DNA from: Lysobacter capsici
GTDB lineage: Bacteria; Pseudomonadota; Gammaproteobacteria; Xanthomonadales; Xanthomonadaceae
NCBI RefSeq assembly: GCF_018732085.1
Contig: NZ_CP076103.1
Location: 5,332,001 to 5,396,000, forward strand
Direction: 5' to 3'
DNA: 64,000 nt
The translations under genes and the position numbers were made by a program. The notes beneath the pieces were generated by a model. It was not told the DNA's origin, made no database searches, and saw only the letters and a program-made list of their open reading frames with translations. Shown here in pieces: positions 44,775 through 53,899 of this stretch; position 1 is the stretch's first letter, and every line of letters starts with the position of its first letter.

Positions 44775-45623
44775 ATGTCGCCACTGCTCAAGATCCGCTC
44801 AGAACGCGACCAGATGTCGGCGATCGAGCGCCGCATCGCCGACTACCTGCTGGAGAACGCGCACCTGCTGCGCGACTACTCCTCGCAGCAGTTGGCCAAC
44901 GCGCTCGGCATCAGCCAGTCCAGCGTGGTCAAGTTCAGCCAGAAGCTCGGCTTCAAGGGCTATCCGGACCTCAAGTATTCGATCGGCGAGGCGGTCGCGC
45001 GCGGCGACGGCCACGACGACAACGGCGCCGCCGAGGCCGCGCCGAGCGATCCGCATGCGGCGCTGGCCGAGCGGCTGTGGCACGGCAAGGCCCGCGCCGA
45101 GGAAGAAACCCGGCTGATCAATCCGCCCGAGCGCATCGACGCGATCGCCGAACTGATCCAGGACGCGCGCCGGGTGTTCATCATCGGCCTGGGCGAGGAC
45201 GGCATCCCGGCGCGCGCGCTGGCGATGAAGCTGGCGATGATCGGCATCCTCAGCGTCCACCATTTCGATCCGGTGCTGATGGCCGCGAGCACCGCGACCG
45301 CGACCGCGAACGACGTGCTGCTGGTGTTCTCCGAGCAAGGCAAGCTGACCTCGCTGTGCCATCTGGCGCGGACCTTCGGCGAAGCCGGCGGCAAGGTCGT
45401 GTCGGTGACCCGGCACACGCCCAACCCGCTGCGCGCGCATGCGGATTTCTCGCTGCTGGTGTCGGCGCACGACGAGCGCGCGCATGTCGAGCCGCTGCTG
45501 TACCAATCGGCGCTGCAGCACCTGCTCGATCTGATCTTCATTCTGCTGTGCGAACGCGGCCAGGGCCGCCTGAGCCAGCTCGACAGCAACGCCGAACGCA
45601 TCCAGGACATGCTCGATACCTGA
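44775..45623 (+). CDS. RpiR/MurR-family transcriptional regulator
   Basis: A 282-residue regulator with an N-terminal HTH_6 domain (about 1-77: SSQQLANALGISQSSVVKFSQKLGF) and a C-terminal SIS sugar-isomerase-like domain (about 125-260: RRVFIIGLGEDGIPA, LLVFSEQGKLTS, KVVSVTRHT). The canonical SIS binding loop is altered in places (FSEQGKLTS where many have SxSGxT), so the ligand may not be a simple phosphosugar. Its position after the epimerase gene suggests it controls the cell-wall-scavenging genes, as MurR does for MurNAc-6-P (inference). Confidence 0.92.
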   Translation: MSPLLKIRSERDQMSAIERRIADYLLENAHLLRDYSSQQLANALGISQSSVVKFSQKLGFKGYPDLKYSIGEAVARGDGHDDNGAAEAAPSDPHAALAERLWHGKARAEEETRLINPPERIDAIAELIQDARRVFIIGLGEDGIPARALAMKLAMIGILSVHHFDPVLMAASTATATANDVLLVFSEQGKLTSLCHLARTFGEAGGKVVSVTRHTPNPLRAHADFSLLVSAHDERAHVEPLLYQSALQHLLDLIFILLCERGQGRLSQLDSNAERIQDMLDT

Positions 45624-45699
45624 GCGCGGGTGGGGTGCGATGGGCAGCGAGGATGCGATATGGGTGGGATTGAAGTGCTTGATCGGGTCGGTGGTGTCG

Positions 45700-46020
45700 C
45701 GGCGATCGGAGCGAAGGGCATCGGGGCTGAAGCCCCTCCCACAAAAGACCTCGGGGCTGATGCTTCTCTCGCAGAAGACCTCGGGGCCGGTGCTTCTCTC
45801 GCAGAAGACCTCAAGGCTGATACTGCTCTCACAAAAGACTTCGGAGCCGGTATTTCTCTTACAAAGCATTCCGGGGCCGGCTGTGCTTTGGCGAAAGACT
45901 GCGGGGCTGGTGCCCCTGCCGCAAACGACCTGGGAATCGGCATGAAACCTGCAAGCGACCGCGCGGCCTCGGAATTTTTTGTGGGAGGGGCTTCAGCCCC
46001 GATGCCCTTCGCTCAGATCG
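45700..46020. repeat. Compound family-A repeat region with 30-bp minisatellite
   Basis: A right arm (about 45700-45746, ending GCTGAAGCCCCTCCCACAAA) is followed by the tandem array at 45722-45961 and then a left arm (about 45974-46020, TTTTTTGTGGGAGGGGCTTC). The order of the arms is the reverse of the other copies. It fills the 402 bases between the RpiR gene and the L,D-transpeptidase-like gene and runs up to that gene's start codon. Confidence 0.85.
45722..45961. repeat. Eight tandem 30-bp units
   Basis: Eight head-to-tail units of exactly 30 bases begin at 45722, 45752, 45782, 45812, 45842, 45872, 45902 and 45932. Unit 1 (CGGGGCTGAAGCCCCTCCCA then CAAAAGACCT) is the family-A right arm plus flank. 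Units 2 and 3 are close to each other and differ from unit 1 mainly in the middle; units 5-8 are progressively diverged. Thirty bases is a multiple of three, so every frame gives a ten-residue repeat. Confidence 0.9.
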
Positions 46021-46025
46021 CGGCG

Positions 46026-46832
46026 ATGTCGAAAATCGCCCCGGACCGCCGAAGCATCGGCCGCCACCTTCGCCTCGCCATCTTCACCATCGCCGCCGCC
46101 ATGACCACCGCCTGCACCGGCCTGCGCACCGATCGTGTCCCCGACGGCCCCGCGCAGGCGCAGCAACTCGTGCTCGTCACCACCGCCGACTGGGACGCCA
46201 ATCAGGGCCGCATGCAGCGCTTCGAACGCGCCGGCGGGCAGTGGCACGCCGTCGGCGAGGCCGCCGCGGTCACCATCGGCCGCGCCGGTTCGGCCTGGGG
46301 CCTGGGCCTGCACGCGCCGCAGACCGACGGACCGGTCAAACGCGAAGGCGACGGCCGTGCGCCGGCCGGCATGTTCCGCATCGGCACCGCGTTCGGTTAC
46401 GCCGACCGCTCCGCCACCGCCCTGCCCTATGCGGCGATGCACGCGTCGGATTACTGCATCGATGTCAGCCAGTCGCCGCTGTACAACCGCATCGTCGATG
46501 CCGACGAGGTCGGCGCGGCCGCGATCGAAGGCTCGACCGAACCGATGCGCCGCGACCTGCACGCCGATGGCGATCAGCGCTATCGCCAGGGCTTCGTGAT
46601 CGAGCACAACGCCTCGCGCGTGCCCGGCGCGGGCAGCTGCATCTTCGCTCACCTGTGGAAAGCCCCAGGCGAGACCACCGCCGGTTGCACCGCGATGGAC
46701 GATGCGCGCATGAGCGAGCTGCTGGGCTGGTTGCAGCCGCAGGCGCAGCCGGTGTTCGTGCTGTTGCCGCAGGCGGAGTATCGGAGGTTGTGGAAGTCGT
46801 GGGGGTTGCCGGCGCCGGGGGATGGGGCGTGA
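46026..46832 (+). CDS. L,D-transpeptidase (YkuD-fold) family lipoprotein
   Basis: A 268-residue protein with a lipoprotein signal (LAIFTIAAAMTTAC, Cys at about residue 30). The catalytic core is of L,D-transpeptidase type: GFVIEHN with the conserved His, then GSCIFAHLW and the Cys motif TAGCTAMDD. Proteins of this subtype may cross-link or trim peptidoglycan, or amidate/hydrolyse it. I start at MSKIAPDRR; the frame stays open far upstream through the minisatellite, but the lipobox directly after this Met argues against those starts. The ribosome-binding site is poor because the repeat abuts it. Confidence 0.87.
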   Translation: MSKIAPDRRSIGRHLRLAIFTIAAAMTTACTGLRTDRVPDGPAQAQQLVLVTTADWDANQGRMQRFERAGGQWHAVGEAAAVTIGRAGSAWGLGLHAPQTDGPVKREGDGRAPAGMFRIGTAFGYADRSATALPYAAMHASDYCIDVSQSPLYNRIVDADEVGAAAIEGSTEPMRRDLHADGDQRYRQGFVIEHNASRVPGAGSCIFAHLWKAPGETTAGCTAMDDARMSELLGWLQPQAQPVFVLLPQAEYRRLWKSWGLPAPGDGA

Positions 46833-46954
46833 GCGGGGGCGTTTCGTCGCTGTAGCGGCGACATTCTGCGGGAAATCTTCCGAAGAATTTTCTTCGGTCG
46901 TGCGCGGCGAATGCTGCGGCGCGGTTGCGTTGTAATTACGTCGTAAGCGACGTG

Positions 46955-47039
46955 TCGCGGTCGCGGCTCGCGCCGCTCCTACAGGGGGATACGCGACCGC
47001 GTTTGCGACTGTAGGAGCGGCGCGAGCCGCGACCGCGAC
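46955..47039. repeat. Inverted pair of GTAGGAGCGGCGCGAGCCGC repeats
   Basis: An inverted left copy (46955-46984, CGGCTCGCGCCGCTCCTACA) and a direct right copy (47009-47039) flank 24 bases. The two can pair into a stem of about 30 bp. They lie between the convergent L,D-transpeptidase-like and DUF885 genes (298-base gap) and may limit read-through. Confidence 0.85.
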
Positions 47040-47130
47040 ACCGCGCCTGCGGCGCAGGCACGATGTTGAACCCGCAACCCGCAACTCCTGACTCGCAGGT
47101 CGCGAGCGACAACCCGCGACCCGCATCGGC

Positions 47131-48981
47131 TCAAGACGAAGCTTTCGCCTTACCCGCCTTCTTCTCCGCCGCCTTGACCCGGCTCTCCTCGATAAACCGA
47201 TCCACCCGCCGCTCCAGCACCGGCAACGGCACCGAACCCAGCGCCAGGATCGCGTCGTGGAACGCACGGATATCGAAGTCCGAACCCAAGGCCTTCTCGG
47301 CCTTCTCGCGCGAACGCACGATGCTCATCTCGCCCAGGTAATACGACAGCGCCTGCCCCGGCCAACCGATGTAGCGATCGACTTCGGTCTCGATCTCGTG
47401 CTCGCTCAACGCGGTGTTGTCACGCAGGAACGCCTGCGCCTGTTCGCGCGTCCAGCCCAGGTGGTGAATGCCGGTATCGACCACCAGCCGGCTCGCGCGC
47501 CACATCTGATAGGTCAGGTAACCGAAATAATCGTAGGGCGTGTCGTACAGCCCCATCTCGATGCCGAGCTTCTCCGAATACAGCGCCCAACCCTCGCCGT
47601 ACGCCGAGATATAGGTGTAACGGCGGAAATCCGGCAGGCCTTCGTGCTCGGCCGCGAGCGAAGTCTGCAGCGAATGCCCCGGAGAGGATTCGTGCAAGGT
47701 CAGCGCCGGCAGATTGAACAGCGGGCGCGACGGCAGGTCGTAGGTGTTGAGCAGGTACACGTCGCGACCGCCGCGGCCGGCGGTGTAGAACGGCGCCAGG
47801 TCCGGCGGCACCGGCCGGATCGCGAAACGCTGGCGCGGCAACAGGCCGATGTAGTTGCCGATCTCGCCGTCGACGCGCTTGGCCAGCCACGAGGCGCGCA
47901 TCAGCAGTTCCTCGCCGGTCTTGGGATAGAACTTGGGATCGGTGCGCAGGTAATGCAGGAACTCCGGGAACGTGCCCTTGAACCCGGTCTTGACGATGGT
48001 TTCGTCCATCTGCGCGCGGATCTTCGCGACTTCCTCCACGCCGATCTTGTGAATCTCCGCCGGCGACAGATCCAGCGTGGTGAACTCGCGGATCTTCGCG
48101 CGATACAGCTCTTTGCCGCCCGGCATCACCTCGGCCGCCAGCGTGGTGCGCGCCTGCTGCATGTATTCGTTCTGCATGAACGCGAGCAGCTTGCGATACG
48201 CCGGCAGCACCGATTCGTCGATCGCCTTGGCCGCCTCGCCGCGCAAGCGCGCCTGTTCGGCCGCGGGAATGTTCGCCGGCATCTGCTTGAACGGGGTGTA
48301 CAGCAGATTGTCCTCGAGCTTGGCGTCGACCACTTCCTTGATCGACACGTCGCGGCCGGTCAGGGTCACCCGCGGCACGCTGTAACCGCGCTTGAGGCCG
48401 TCGCGCATGTTGCTGATCTGATCGTCGAAGTAGCGCGGGATGTCGCGCAGTTTGCCGATGTAGCGTTCGTAGCCGACGACATCGCGGATCGGCCGGCGCG
48501 CGCCGAAGCCCAGGTTGGTCCAGAACGCGCTGTCGCTGTTGAACGGCATCTCCCAGTCGCGCAGTCGCTGGTTGGCGAGCAGGCTGCGGATCTGCTGGCG
48601 GAACACTTCGTAGTTGACCTGGTCTTCGGCGCCGAGCGCGGACGGGTCGATCGCGTCGAGCTCGCTCATCACCTGCGCCCAATAACGCTCGCGCATCGCC
48701 TGGGTGGCCAGGTCGACCTTGGGCAGGCGCGAAGCCGGCTGGCCCTGCACGTCCTCGTCGTCGCCGCCGGCGAACTGGGCCTGGCGCCACTTCCATTCGC
48801 GCGTGTACAGCGCCTTGAAACGCGTGGCGGCGTCGCTGCTCGCCGGGGTTGCGGCGTTGGTGGCGGCCTGCGCGGGCGCGGGTTCGGCGGCGAAGGCCGG
48901 CGTCAGGTTCAGGCCGAGCGCGAGCGCGGCGGTGAGCGCGGACAGGTGTACGCGCGCGAAGCAGGAGCGGTTCGAGGTCAT
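47131..48981 (-). CDS. DUF885 family exported peptidase-like protein
   Basis: A 616-residue protein with a signal peptide (about 1-32, ending LTPAFAA) and the DUF885 domain over nearly all the rest. The motif LTLHESSPGHSLQ (HExxxGH form) is the likely zinc site, and the helix-rich fold resembles M2/M3 metallopeptidases. The family is thought to cleave peptides or carboxypeptidase substrates in the periplasm, but members are poorly characterised. It starts at MTSNRSCFAR, where the signal peptide begins. Monocistronic. Confidence 0.9.
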   Translation of the reverse strand: MTSNRSCFARVHLSALTAALALGLNLTPAFAAEPAPAQAATNAATPASSDAATRFKALYTREWKWRQAQFAGGDDEDVQGQPASRLPKVDLATQAMRERYWAQVMSELDAIDPSALGAEDQVNYEVFRQQIRSLLANQRLRDWEMPFNSDSAFWTNLGFGARRPIRDVVGYERYIGKLRDIPRYFDDQISNMRDGLKRGYSVPRVTLTGRDVSIKEVVDAKLEDNLLYTPFKQMPANIPAAEQARLRGEAAKAIDESVLPAYRKLLAFMQNEYMQQARTTLAAEVMPGGKELYRAKIREFTTLDLSPAEIHKIGVEEVAKIRAQMDETIVKTGFKGTFPEFLHYLRTDPKFYPKTGEELLMRASWLAKRVDGEIGNYIGLLPRQRFAIRPVPPDLAPFYTAGRGGRDVYLLNTYDLPSRPLFNLPALTLHESSPGHSLQTSLAAEHEGLPDFRRYTYISAYGEGWALYSEKLGIEMGLYDTPYDYFGYLTYQMWRASRLVVDTGIHHLGWTREQAQAFLRDNTALSEHEIETEVDRYIGWPGQALSYYLGEMSIVRSREKAEKALGSDFDIRAFHDAILALGSVPLPVLERRVDRFIEESRVKAAEKKAGKAKASS

Positions 48982-49122
48982 CGCAAGGCTCGGATGGGTT
49001 GCGGACGGGTGTCGGCCATCATGCGGCAAAGCGCGCGGCCGCGGATGTGCCTGAAGTGTCTGCCGCCGACGGCGATGCCGGGGCGATGCGGCGGCGGACC
49101 GAGGTCGCGCCGCCGCGGCCGC

Positions 49123-50490
49123 TCACGGCACGAGTTCGAAGTTCGGATACGCCGGATGCGGCGCGTCGAACAGCCGGGTCGGCCGATGCTTGAGGTGCAG
49201 ATCGAAGAAGGCGCGCACGTACGCGCGCGAACCGGCCACCGACTCGGCCGCCGGCATGCTGCCGTTGGCCAGTTGCAGGAATCCCGCCGGCGCCGCATCG
49301 CCCAGCCGCGGCACGATCGCGGGATAGTCGCTGAAGCTGAAATGCAGGCCCAGCGGCAACTGCAGCTCGCGCTTCCAGCCGCGCTGATTGGCCCAGAAGT
49401 CGATCCACGAAGGGTCCTGGTGGGGCACCGGTCGATGCGAATGACCGGCCGCGCCCATCAGCAGGAAGGGTTTGTCCAGGCCGAACCGCGCCGCGCGGGT
49501 AGGACCGTAAGGCAGGTTTTGCGGCGGGCCGTAGGTGGTCGACAGTTGGCCGTCGAAATCGATGCCGGCATCGACGCGGCGATCGAAGAACATCGTCTCC
49601 GCCGCGGTGGTGCCGCCATAGGAATGGCCGAAGAACCCCACCCGCGACAGATCCAGGCCGCCGCGGAAACCCGCCGGCAGGCGCCGGTGTTCGGCATCGG
49701 GGTTGTGGCCTTGATTGATCGCGCTCAACACGTCGAGCACGAAGCGGCTGTCGGCGACGCGGGTGTCGAGCCACATCTGGGTGGATTCCACCGTCTCGGT
49801 GAGCGCCACGCCGCGCGCGACGCGTCCGCCGGGGAACGCGGCAAAGAAGGCTTCGTAGGTGTGGGTCATCGACGCGACCACATAGCCGTGACTGGCTAGG
49901 TCGTCGACGCTGGCGCTGTAGAGTTCGCGGAAGAACTGCAGGCCCGGCGAAAACAGCACCACCGGCCAACCGCGCGGCGACGGTTTCAACGCCGCGCCTT
50001 CGATCGCCGGCCGACGCGCGCCGGCCCAGTCGATCGATCCGGGAACGAAGCCGTAGTCGTCGTACAACGCCTCGATCTCGCCGACCAGCGACGGGTCGAC
50101 CCAGGCCGCGCGTGGGCCTTGCGCATGTGGCTGGATCGGATAGGCGATGGTCACCATGATTTCGCGCGGACCGCCGACGAAGGGATCGATGCGCGAGCGG
50201 TCGACCAGATGCAGGATCGTGGTGCCGACGCGGTAGGGACCGGTGGTCGGCGGCAGATCGAATCGCTTGGGCGTGCTCGCGCCGTGGCGCGGCGGCGACG
50301 ACAACGGCGATGCCGATGCTGCCGATGCGGGCGCGCAGAACGCGGTCAGTGTCGCAAGCGACAACAGCGTCGTCGCGGCGAAGCGCGTGCCGATGCGGGC
50401 GAGGCGATTCATTACTGCGCGAGGGATCGCCTCCGATCCAATCGCAGCGACAACAGGCGAACGTGGGGCCGATGATCTTAAACCGAACAT
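49123..50490 (-). CDS. Exported alpha/beta hydrolase, PAF-acetylhydrolase-like
   Basis: A 455-residue alpha/beta hydrolase. The nucleophile elbow is GFFGHSYGGTT (Ser in GHSYGG), upstream WPVVLFSPGLQFFRELY forms the oxyanion strand, and VGTTILHLVD at the start of the mature domain resembles the platelet-activating-factor acetylhydrolase family. A hydrophobic signal (FAATTLLSLATLTAFCAPASA) ends near residue 52. I choose the ATG at 50490 because AGGAGGT lies 6 bases upstream, the best site in this region; the internal ATG at 50412 would give a more ordinary signal peptide but lacks a site. Substrate could be phospholipids or other esters. Confidence 0.87.
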   Translation of the reverse strand: MFGLRSSAPRSPVVAAIGSEAIPRAVMNRLARIGTRFAATTLLSLATLTAFCAPASAASASPLSSPPRHGASTPKRFDLPPTTGPYRVGTTILHLVDRSRIDPFVGGPREIMVTIAYPIQPHAQGPRAAWVDPSLVGEIEALYDDYGFVPGSIDWAGARRPAIEGAALKPSPRGWPVVLFSPGLQFFRELYSASVDDLASHGYVVASMTHTYEAFFAAFPGGRVARGVALTETVESTQMWLDTRVADSRFVLDVLSAINQGHNPDAEHRRLPAGFRGGLDLSRVGFFGHSYGGTTAAETMFFDRRVDAGIDFDGQLSTTYGPPQNLPYGPTRAARFGLDKPFLLMGAAGHSHRPVPHQDPSWIDFWANQRGWKRELQLPLGLHFSFSDYPAIVPRLGDAAPAGFLQLANGSMPAAESVAGSRAYVRAFFDLHLKHRPTRLFDAPHPAYPNFELVP

Positions 50491-50670
50491 GCCAACCTCC
50501 TGGGTAGCGCACGGCATCCGGCCGTACGGCGGAGTCGACAGGCTGGCAAGGCCGGCGCGATCGGCGCACGTGCCGGACGGCCCGGCGGCCTCGCCCAAAC
50601 CATGACCCGACGCGCAGAAGTGAGAGATGGCTTCGGCGCCGATGCTCCATGCACGACAGTCAACCACTCC

Positions 50671-51110
50671 TCGCCAGCATCGAAGTCTTTTGTGGGAGGG
50701 GCTTCAGCCCCGACGCTTTCCGATCACAGGCTTCGAAACTCCGACTCGACCGGAACGAAGCGCGTCGGGGCTGAAGCCCCCTCCCACAACAGATGCCGAA
50801 GCATTCGTTTCGATGGGCCGAGTCGCGCCGCCACAAGCCGCGACGCGACCACCCGGATCGGACTAATCCGCGAACGCCAGTCCTATGGCCATATGCTCGC
50901 TACTCATCGCCAGCATCGAAGTCTTTTGTGGGAGGGGCCTCAGCCCCGACGCTTTCCGATCACAGGCTTCGAAACTACGACTCGATCGGAGCGAAGCGCG
51001 TCGGGGCTGAAGCCCCTCCCACAACAGATGCCGAAGCATTCGTTTCGATGGGCCGAGTCGCGCCGCCACAAGCCGCGGCGCGACCACCCGGATCGGACTA
51101 ATTCGCGAAC
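50671..51110. repeat. Spaced direct duplication (two ~204-bp copies, offset 236)
   Basis: Copy 1 (50671-50875) and copy 2 (50907-51110) are about 95% alike by eye and share the boundaries TCGCCAGCATCGAAG and GGACTAATYCGCGAAC. Each contains a full family-A hairpin (50687-50792 and 50922-51027) and the same downstream segment GCCGAAGCATTCG. Copy 2 ends inside the last codons of the Xaa-Pro peptidase gene; copy 1 carries a remnant of the same stop-codon region. Thirty-one unrelated bases separate them. Confidence 0.88.
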
Positions 51111-52312
51111 GGCCGATCGATCGCCAGCGATGGCGCGGTGAACCAGGCCGCGCCGTCTTCGGTGACGTAGAAATGATCCTCCAGACGAACGCCGAAACGA
51201 TCGGGCACCACGATCATCGGCTCGTTCGAGCAGCAGTTGCCGCTCTCCAGGCCGCGCGTATTTCCGCGCACCAGATACGGCGCTTCATGCACGCTCATGC
51301 CACAACCGTGACCGGTGCGATGCGGCAGGCTGGGCAGTCGGTAATCGGGCCCGAGGCTGCCGCGTTCGAGCACCTCGCGCGCGGCGCGATCGACCGCCTC
51401 GCCGCTGACGCCGGGACGCACCGCGGCGAACGCGGCCTGTTGCGCGGCCAGCTCCAGATCCCAGATTCGCGACTGCTGCGCGTCGGCGCGTCCGCAGATG
51501 TAGGTGCGGGTGATGTCGGACTGATAGCCATGCACCGCGCAGCCGGTGTCGATCAGCACCAGCTCGCCTTCGCGCAAGGTCTGTTCGCCGGGAATGCCGT
51601 GCGGATACGCGGTGGCCTGGCCGAACTGCACTATGCAGAAGGTCGAGCCATTGTCGGCGCCGAACGCGCGATGCGCTTCGTCGATGAAACGACGCAGTTG
51701 GGTGGTGGTCACGCCGGCCTCGGCCAAGCCCGCGGCGAGGCGATGGACCTGCAGGGTCATCGCGGTCGCCTGCTTCATCAACGCCAGTTCGGCCGGCGTC
51801 TTGCGTGCGCGGCAGCCATCGACGATGACGCCGGCATCGCTGAGGTCCAGCGTGGGCGAAGCCGCGCGCAACCCGGTGAAGATCGCGAACGCCGCCGCCG
51901 GGTCCAGCGCCAGCCGGCTCGCGCCGCGGCTGCGCAGGCCGTCGACGACCAGCGCGTATGGGTCTTCGTGTTCCTCCCAGTAGCGCGGCTGCGCCGGGAT
52001 CTTCAACTCATGCGCGAGCGAGCCGGCTTCGAACCCCGGGCAGATCAGCAACGGATCGCCGTCCAGGGTCAGCAGCATCGCGATCAGTCGCTCGCTCGCG
52101 CCCCAGGTGATGCCGGTGAAATAGCGCAGCGAGGTGCCCGCGCCGATCAGCAATGCATCGCGGCCGTGCGCGCGCAGCAGCGCGCGCGCGCGTTCGATGC
52201 GTTGCTGGTATTCGTCCTCGCCGATCGCCGGCGCGCGCTGCGTCCATGGGCCAAGTTGCGCGCGCGCCTGCTCCAGGCTCAGGCCGCCGATCTGCGATGC
52301 GCCGCGATTCAT
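51098..52312 (-). CDS. Xaa-Pro-type M24 aminopeptidase/dipeptidase
   Basis: A 404-residue pita-bread metallopeptidase. The N-terminal creatinase-like domain covers about 30-165 and the catalytic domain about 175-395. Metal ligands are all visible: Asp in DTGCAVHG, Asp in YQSDITRT, His in HGCGMSVHEAP, Glu in CSNEPMI and Glu in VRLEDHFYV. It should remove or split residues before proline or hydroxyproline. It overlaps the aldehyde dehydrogenase gene by four bases (ATGA), making it the last gene of the hydroxyproline operon; it would feed Pro/Hyp from collagen-type peptides into the pathway (inference). A longer upstream start is rejected because the ATGA overlap is exact. No signal peptide. Confidence 0.92.
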   Translation of the reverse strand: MNRGASQIGGLSLEQARAQLGPWTQRAPAIGEDEYQQRIERARALLRAHGRDALLIGAGTSLRYFTGITWGASERLIAMLLTLDGDPLLICPGFEAGSLAHELKIPAQPRYWEEHEDPYALVVDGLRSRGASRLALDPAAAFAIFTGLRAASPTLDLSDAGVIVDGCRARKTPAELALMKQATAMTLQVHRLAAGLAEAGVTTTQLRRFIDEAHRAFGADNGSTFCIVQFGQATAYPHGIPGEQTLREGELVLIDTGCAVHGYQSDITRTYICGRADAQQSRIWDLELAAQQAAFAAVRPGVSGEAVDRAAREVLERGSLGPDYRLPSLPHRTGHGCGMSVHEAPYLVRGNTRGLESGNCCSNEPMIVVPDRFGVRLEDHFYVTEDGAAWFTAPSLAIDRPFAN

Positions 52313-53898
52313 GCCGATGCTCCGATGTCGTGGGTTCGCCATTGTCCGTCGACACAACGCGCGACCCCGCCAGGATTACGATCGCGCAGTTCCGGCGGCA
52401 GCAACGCGTCGTCGATCTGATCGTAGCAATGCAGCGCGGCGAAGCGCCGGATCGCGGCCGGCAGGCCGACCGAGGTGAAGCCCGGATGGCCGGTGCTCGG
52501 ATACGGTCCGCCGTGATTCATTGCCGCGCTGACCGCGACCCCGGTCGGCATGCGGTTGCCGATCAGTCGTCCCACGCGCGGCCGTAGTCGCGCGGCCAAT
52601 GCGGCTTGCACGTAGGCGTCGTCGCCCGAGGCGTAGATCGTCGCGGTCAGATTGCCTTCCAGGTTTTGCGCAATCGAGAGCATGTCGTAGTAATCGTCGC
52701 GCGTGCGCACGATCAGGCTCGCCGGCCCGAACGCCTCGCCACGCAGGCGCGCGTCGGCGACGAAGGCCGCCGCGTCGACCGACCACAGCGCCGGTTGCAC
52801 GCGATACCCTGCGTCGGCCGCCTCGGCGCCACCGCCGATCAGGTCCGCGCCGGCCTCCCGCCATTGCGCCAGCGATTCGCGAAAGTGATCCACCACGCCT
52901 TGCGAGAACAGCACGCCGGCCGGCGCCTGCGCGAACAAGGCCGCGGCCGCCTCGACGAAGGCGTCGCCGAGTTCGCCGCGCGCGACCACCACCACGCCGG
53001 GATTGGTGCAGAACTGCCCGGCGCCCATCGTGCACGACGCGAAGAACTCCTGCGCCAGCGCCGCGCCGCGTTCGCGCAAGGCGCCGGGCAGCACGAACAC
53101 CGGGTTGATGCTCGACAGTTCCAGATACACCGGCACGCCGGCCGCATCGGCCGCTGCTTTCAACGCCAAGCCGGCGCGGCGGCTGCCGGTGAACGCCAAC
53201 GCACCCAGGCGCGCGTCGCCGGCCAGTCGCAGGCCCAGTTCGGGCGGCAGGTGATAGAGCACCTGCAGCGCCGCGGCCGGCAAACCCGCTTCGATCAACG
53301 CGCGATGCGCGAGTTCGGCCAAGCGCCGGCTGGTCGCCGGATGCGAGGGATGGACCTTGGCGATCACCGGGTTGCGCGCCGCGATCGCCGACGCGAAATC
53401 GCTGCCGGCCACCGCGTTGAAGGCGAACGGGAAATTGTTCGGCCCGAACACCAGCACCGGTTTGTGCAGCGGCGCCAGAAGGCTGCGCAGACCGGCGGCA
53501 GTATCGATCGTCGGCTGGGTCCAGGACCGCTCGCGCGCCGCACGCGCGGCCTGGCGCAACTGCCCGGTGGTGCGCGGCAGTTCGACCTTGGCTAGGCGCG
53601 GCTCGTTAGGCAGCGCGGTCTCCAGATGCGCGAGCGCGACCAGATCGGCCGCGTCGTGCTCGATCGCCAGCGCATACGCATCGAGGAAATCGGCGATTCT
53701 TTGCGGATCGCAGGCGGCCAGTTCGTCGGCGACCGCCGCGGCCGCGGCCAGCGCGGCCTCGACATCGCCCGCGCCCGACACCGGAAACGTCGGCCCGACC
53801 GCTTCGCCGTTGCCCGGATCGAAGGCACGGAAGTCGCCGCCGGCATCGCGCGATGCCTGCCAGCGGCCGTCGATCAATACCGGCGCGCGCGCGCTCAT
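52309..53898 (-). CDS. Aldehyde dehydrogenase, alpha-ketoglutarate semialdehyde type
   Basis: A 529-residue NAD(P)+-dependent aldehyde dehydrogenase. The cofactor/substrate motif GPNNFPFAFN (about 152-161), the general base Glu260 (YLELSSINP) and the nucleophile Cys297 (GAGQFCTNPG) are intact. The ELSSINP form is typical of alpha-ketoglutaric semialdehyde dehydrogenases, which make 2-oxoglutarate in the last step of hydroxyproline degradation. It starts one base after the stop codon of the DapA-like deaminase gene and overlaps the next gene by four bases. Confidence 0.93.
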   Translation of the reverse strand: MSARAPVLIDGRWQASRDAGGDFRAFDPGNGEAVGPTFPVSGAGDVEAALAAAAAVADELAACDPQRIADFLDAYALAIEHDAADLVALAHLETALPNEPRLAKVELPRTTGQLRQAARAARERSWTQPTIDTAAGLRSLLAPLHKPVLVFGPNNFPFAFNAVAGSDFASAIAARNPVIAKVHPSHPATSRRLAELAHRALIEAGLPAAALQVLYHLPPELGLRLAGDARLGALAFTGSRRAGLALKAAADAAGVPVYLELSSINPVFVLPGALRERGAALAQEFFASCTMGAGQFCTNPGVVVVARGELGDAFVEAAAALFAQAPAGVLFSQGVVDHFRESLAQWREAGADLIGGGAEAADAGYRVQPALWSVDAAAFVADARLRGEAFGPASLIVRTRDDYYDMLSIAQNLEGNLTATIYASGDDAYVQAALAARLRPRVGRLIGNRMPTGVAVSAAMNHGGPYPSTGHPGFTSVGLPAAIRRFAALHCYDQIDDALLPPELRDRNPGGVARCVDGQWRTHDIGASA

Positions 53899-53899
53899 C

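Noticed and set aside
45722..45961. Eight regular 30-bp repeats considered as a CRISPR array
   Set aside because: The units are head-to-tail without unique spacers, derive from a nearby intergenic hairpin arm, and no cas gene is present.
45630..46025. N-terminal extension of the L,D-transpeptidase-like protein through the minisatellite
   Set aside because: The lipoprotein signal begins directly after the Met at 46026, so an upstream extension would bury it; lack of stops follows from the repeat length being a multiple of three.
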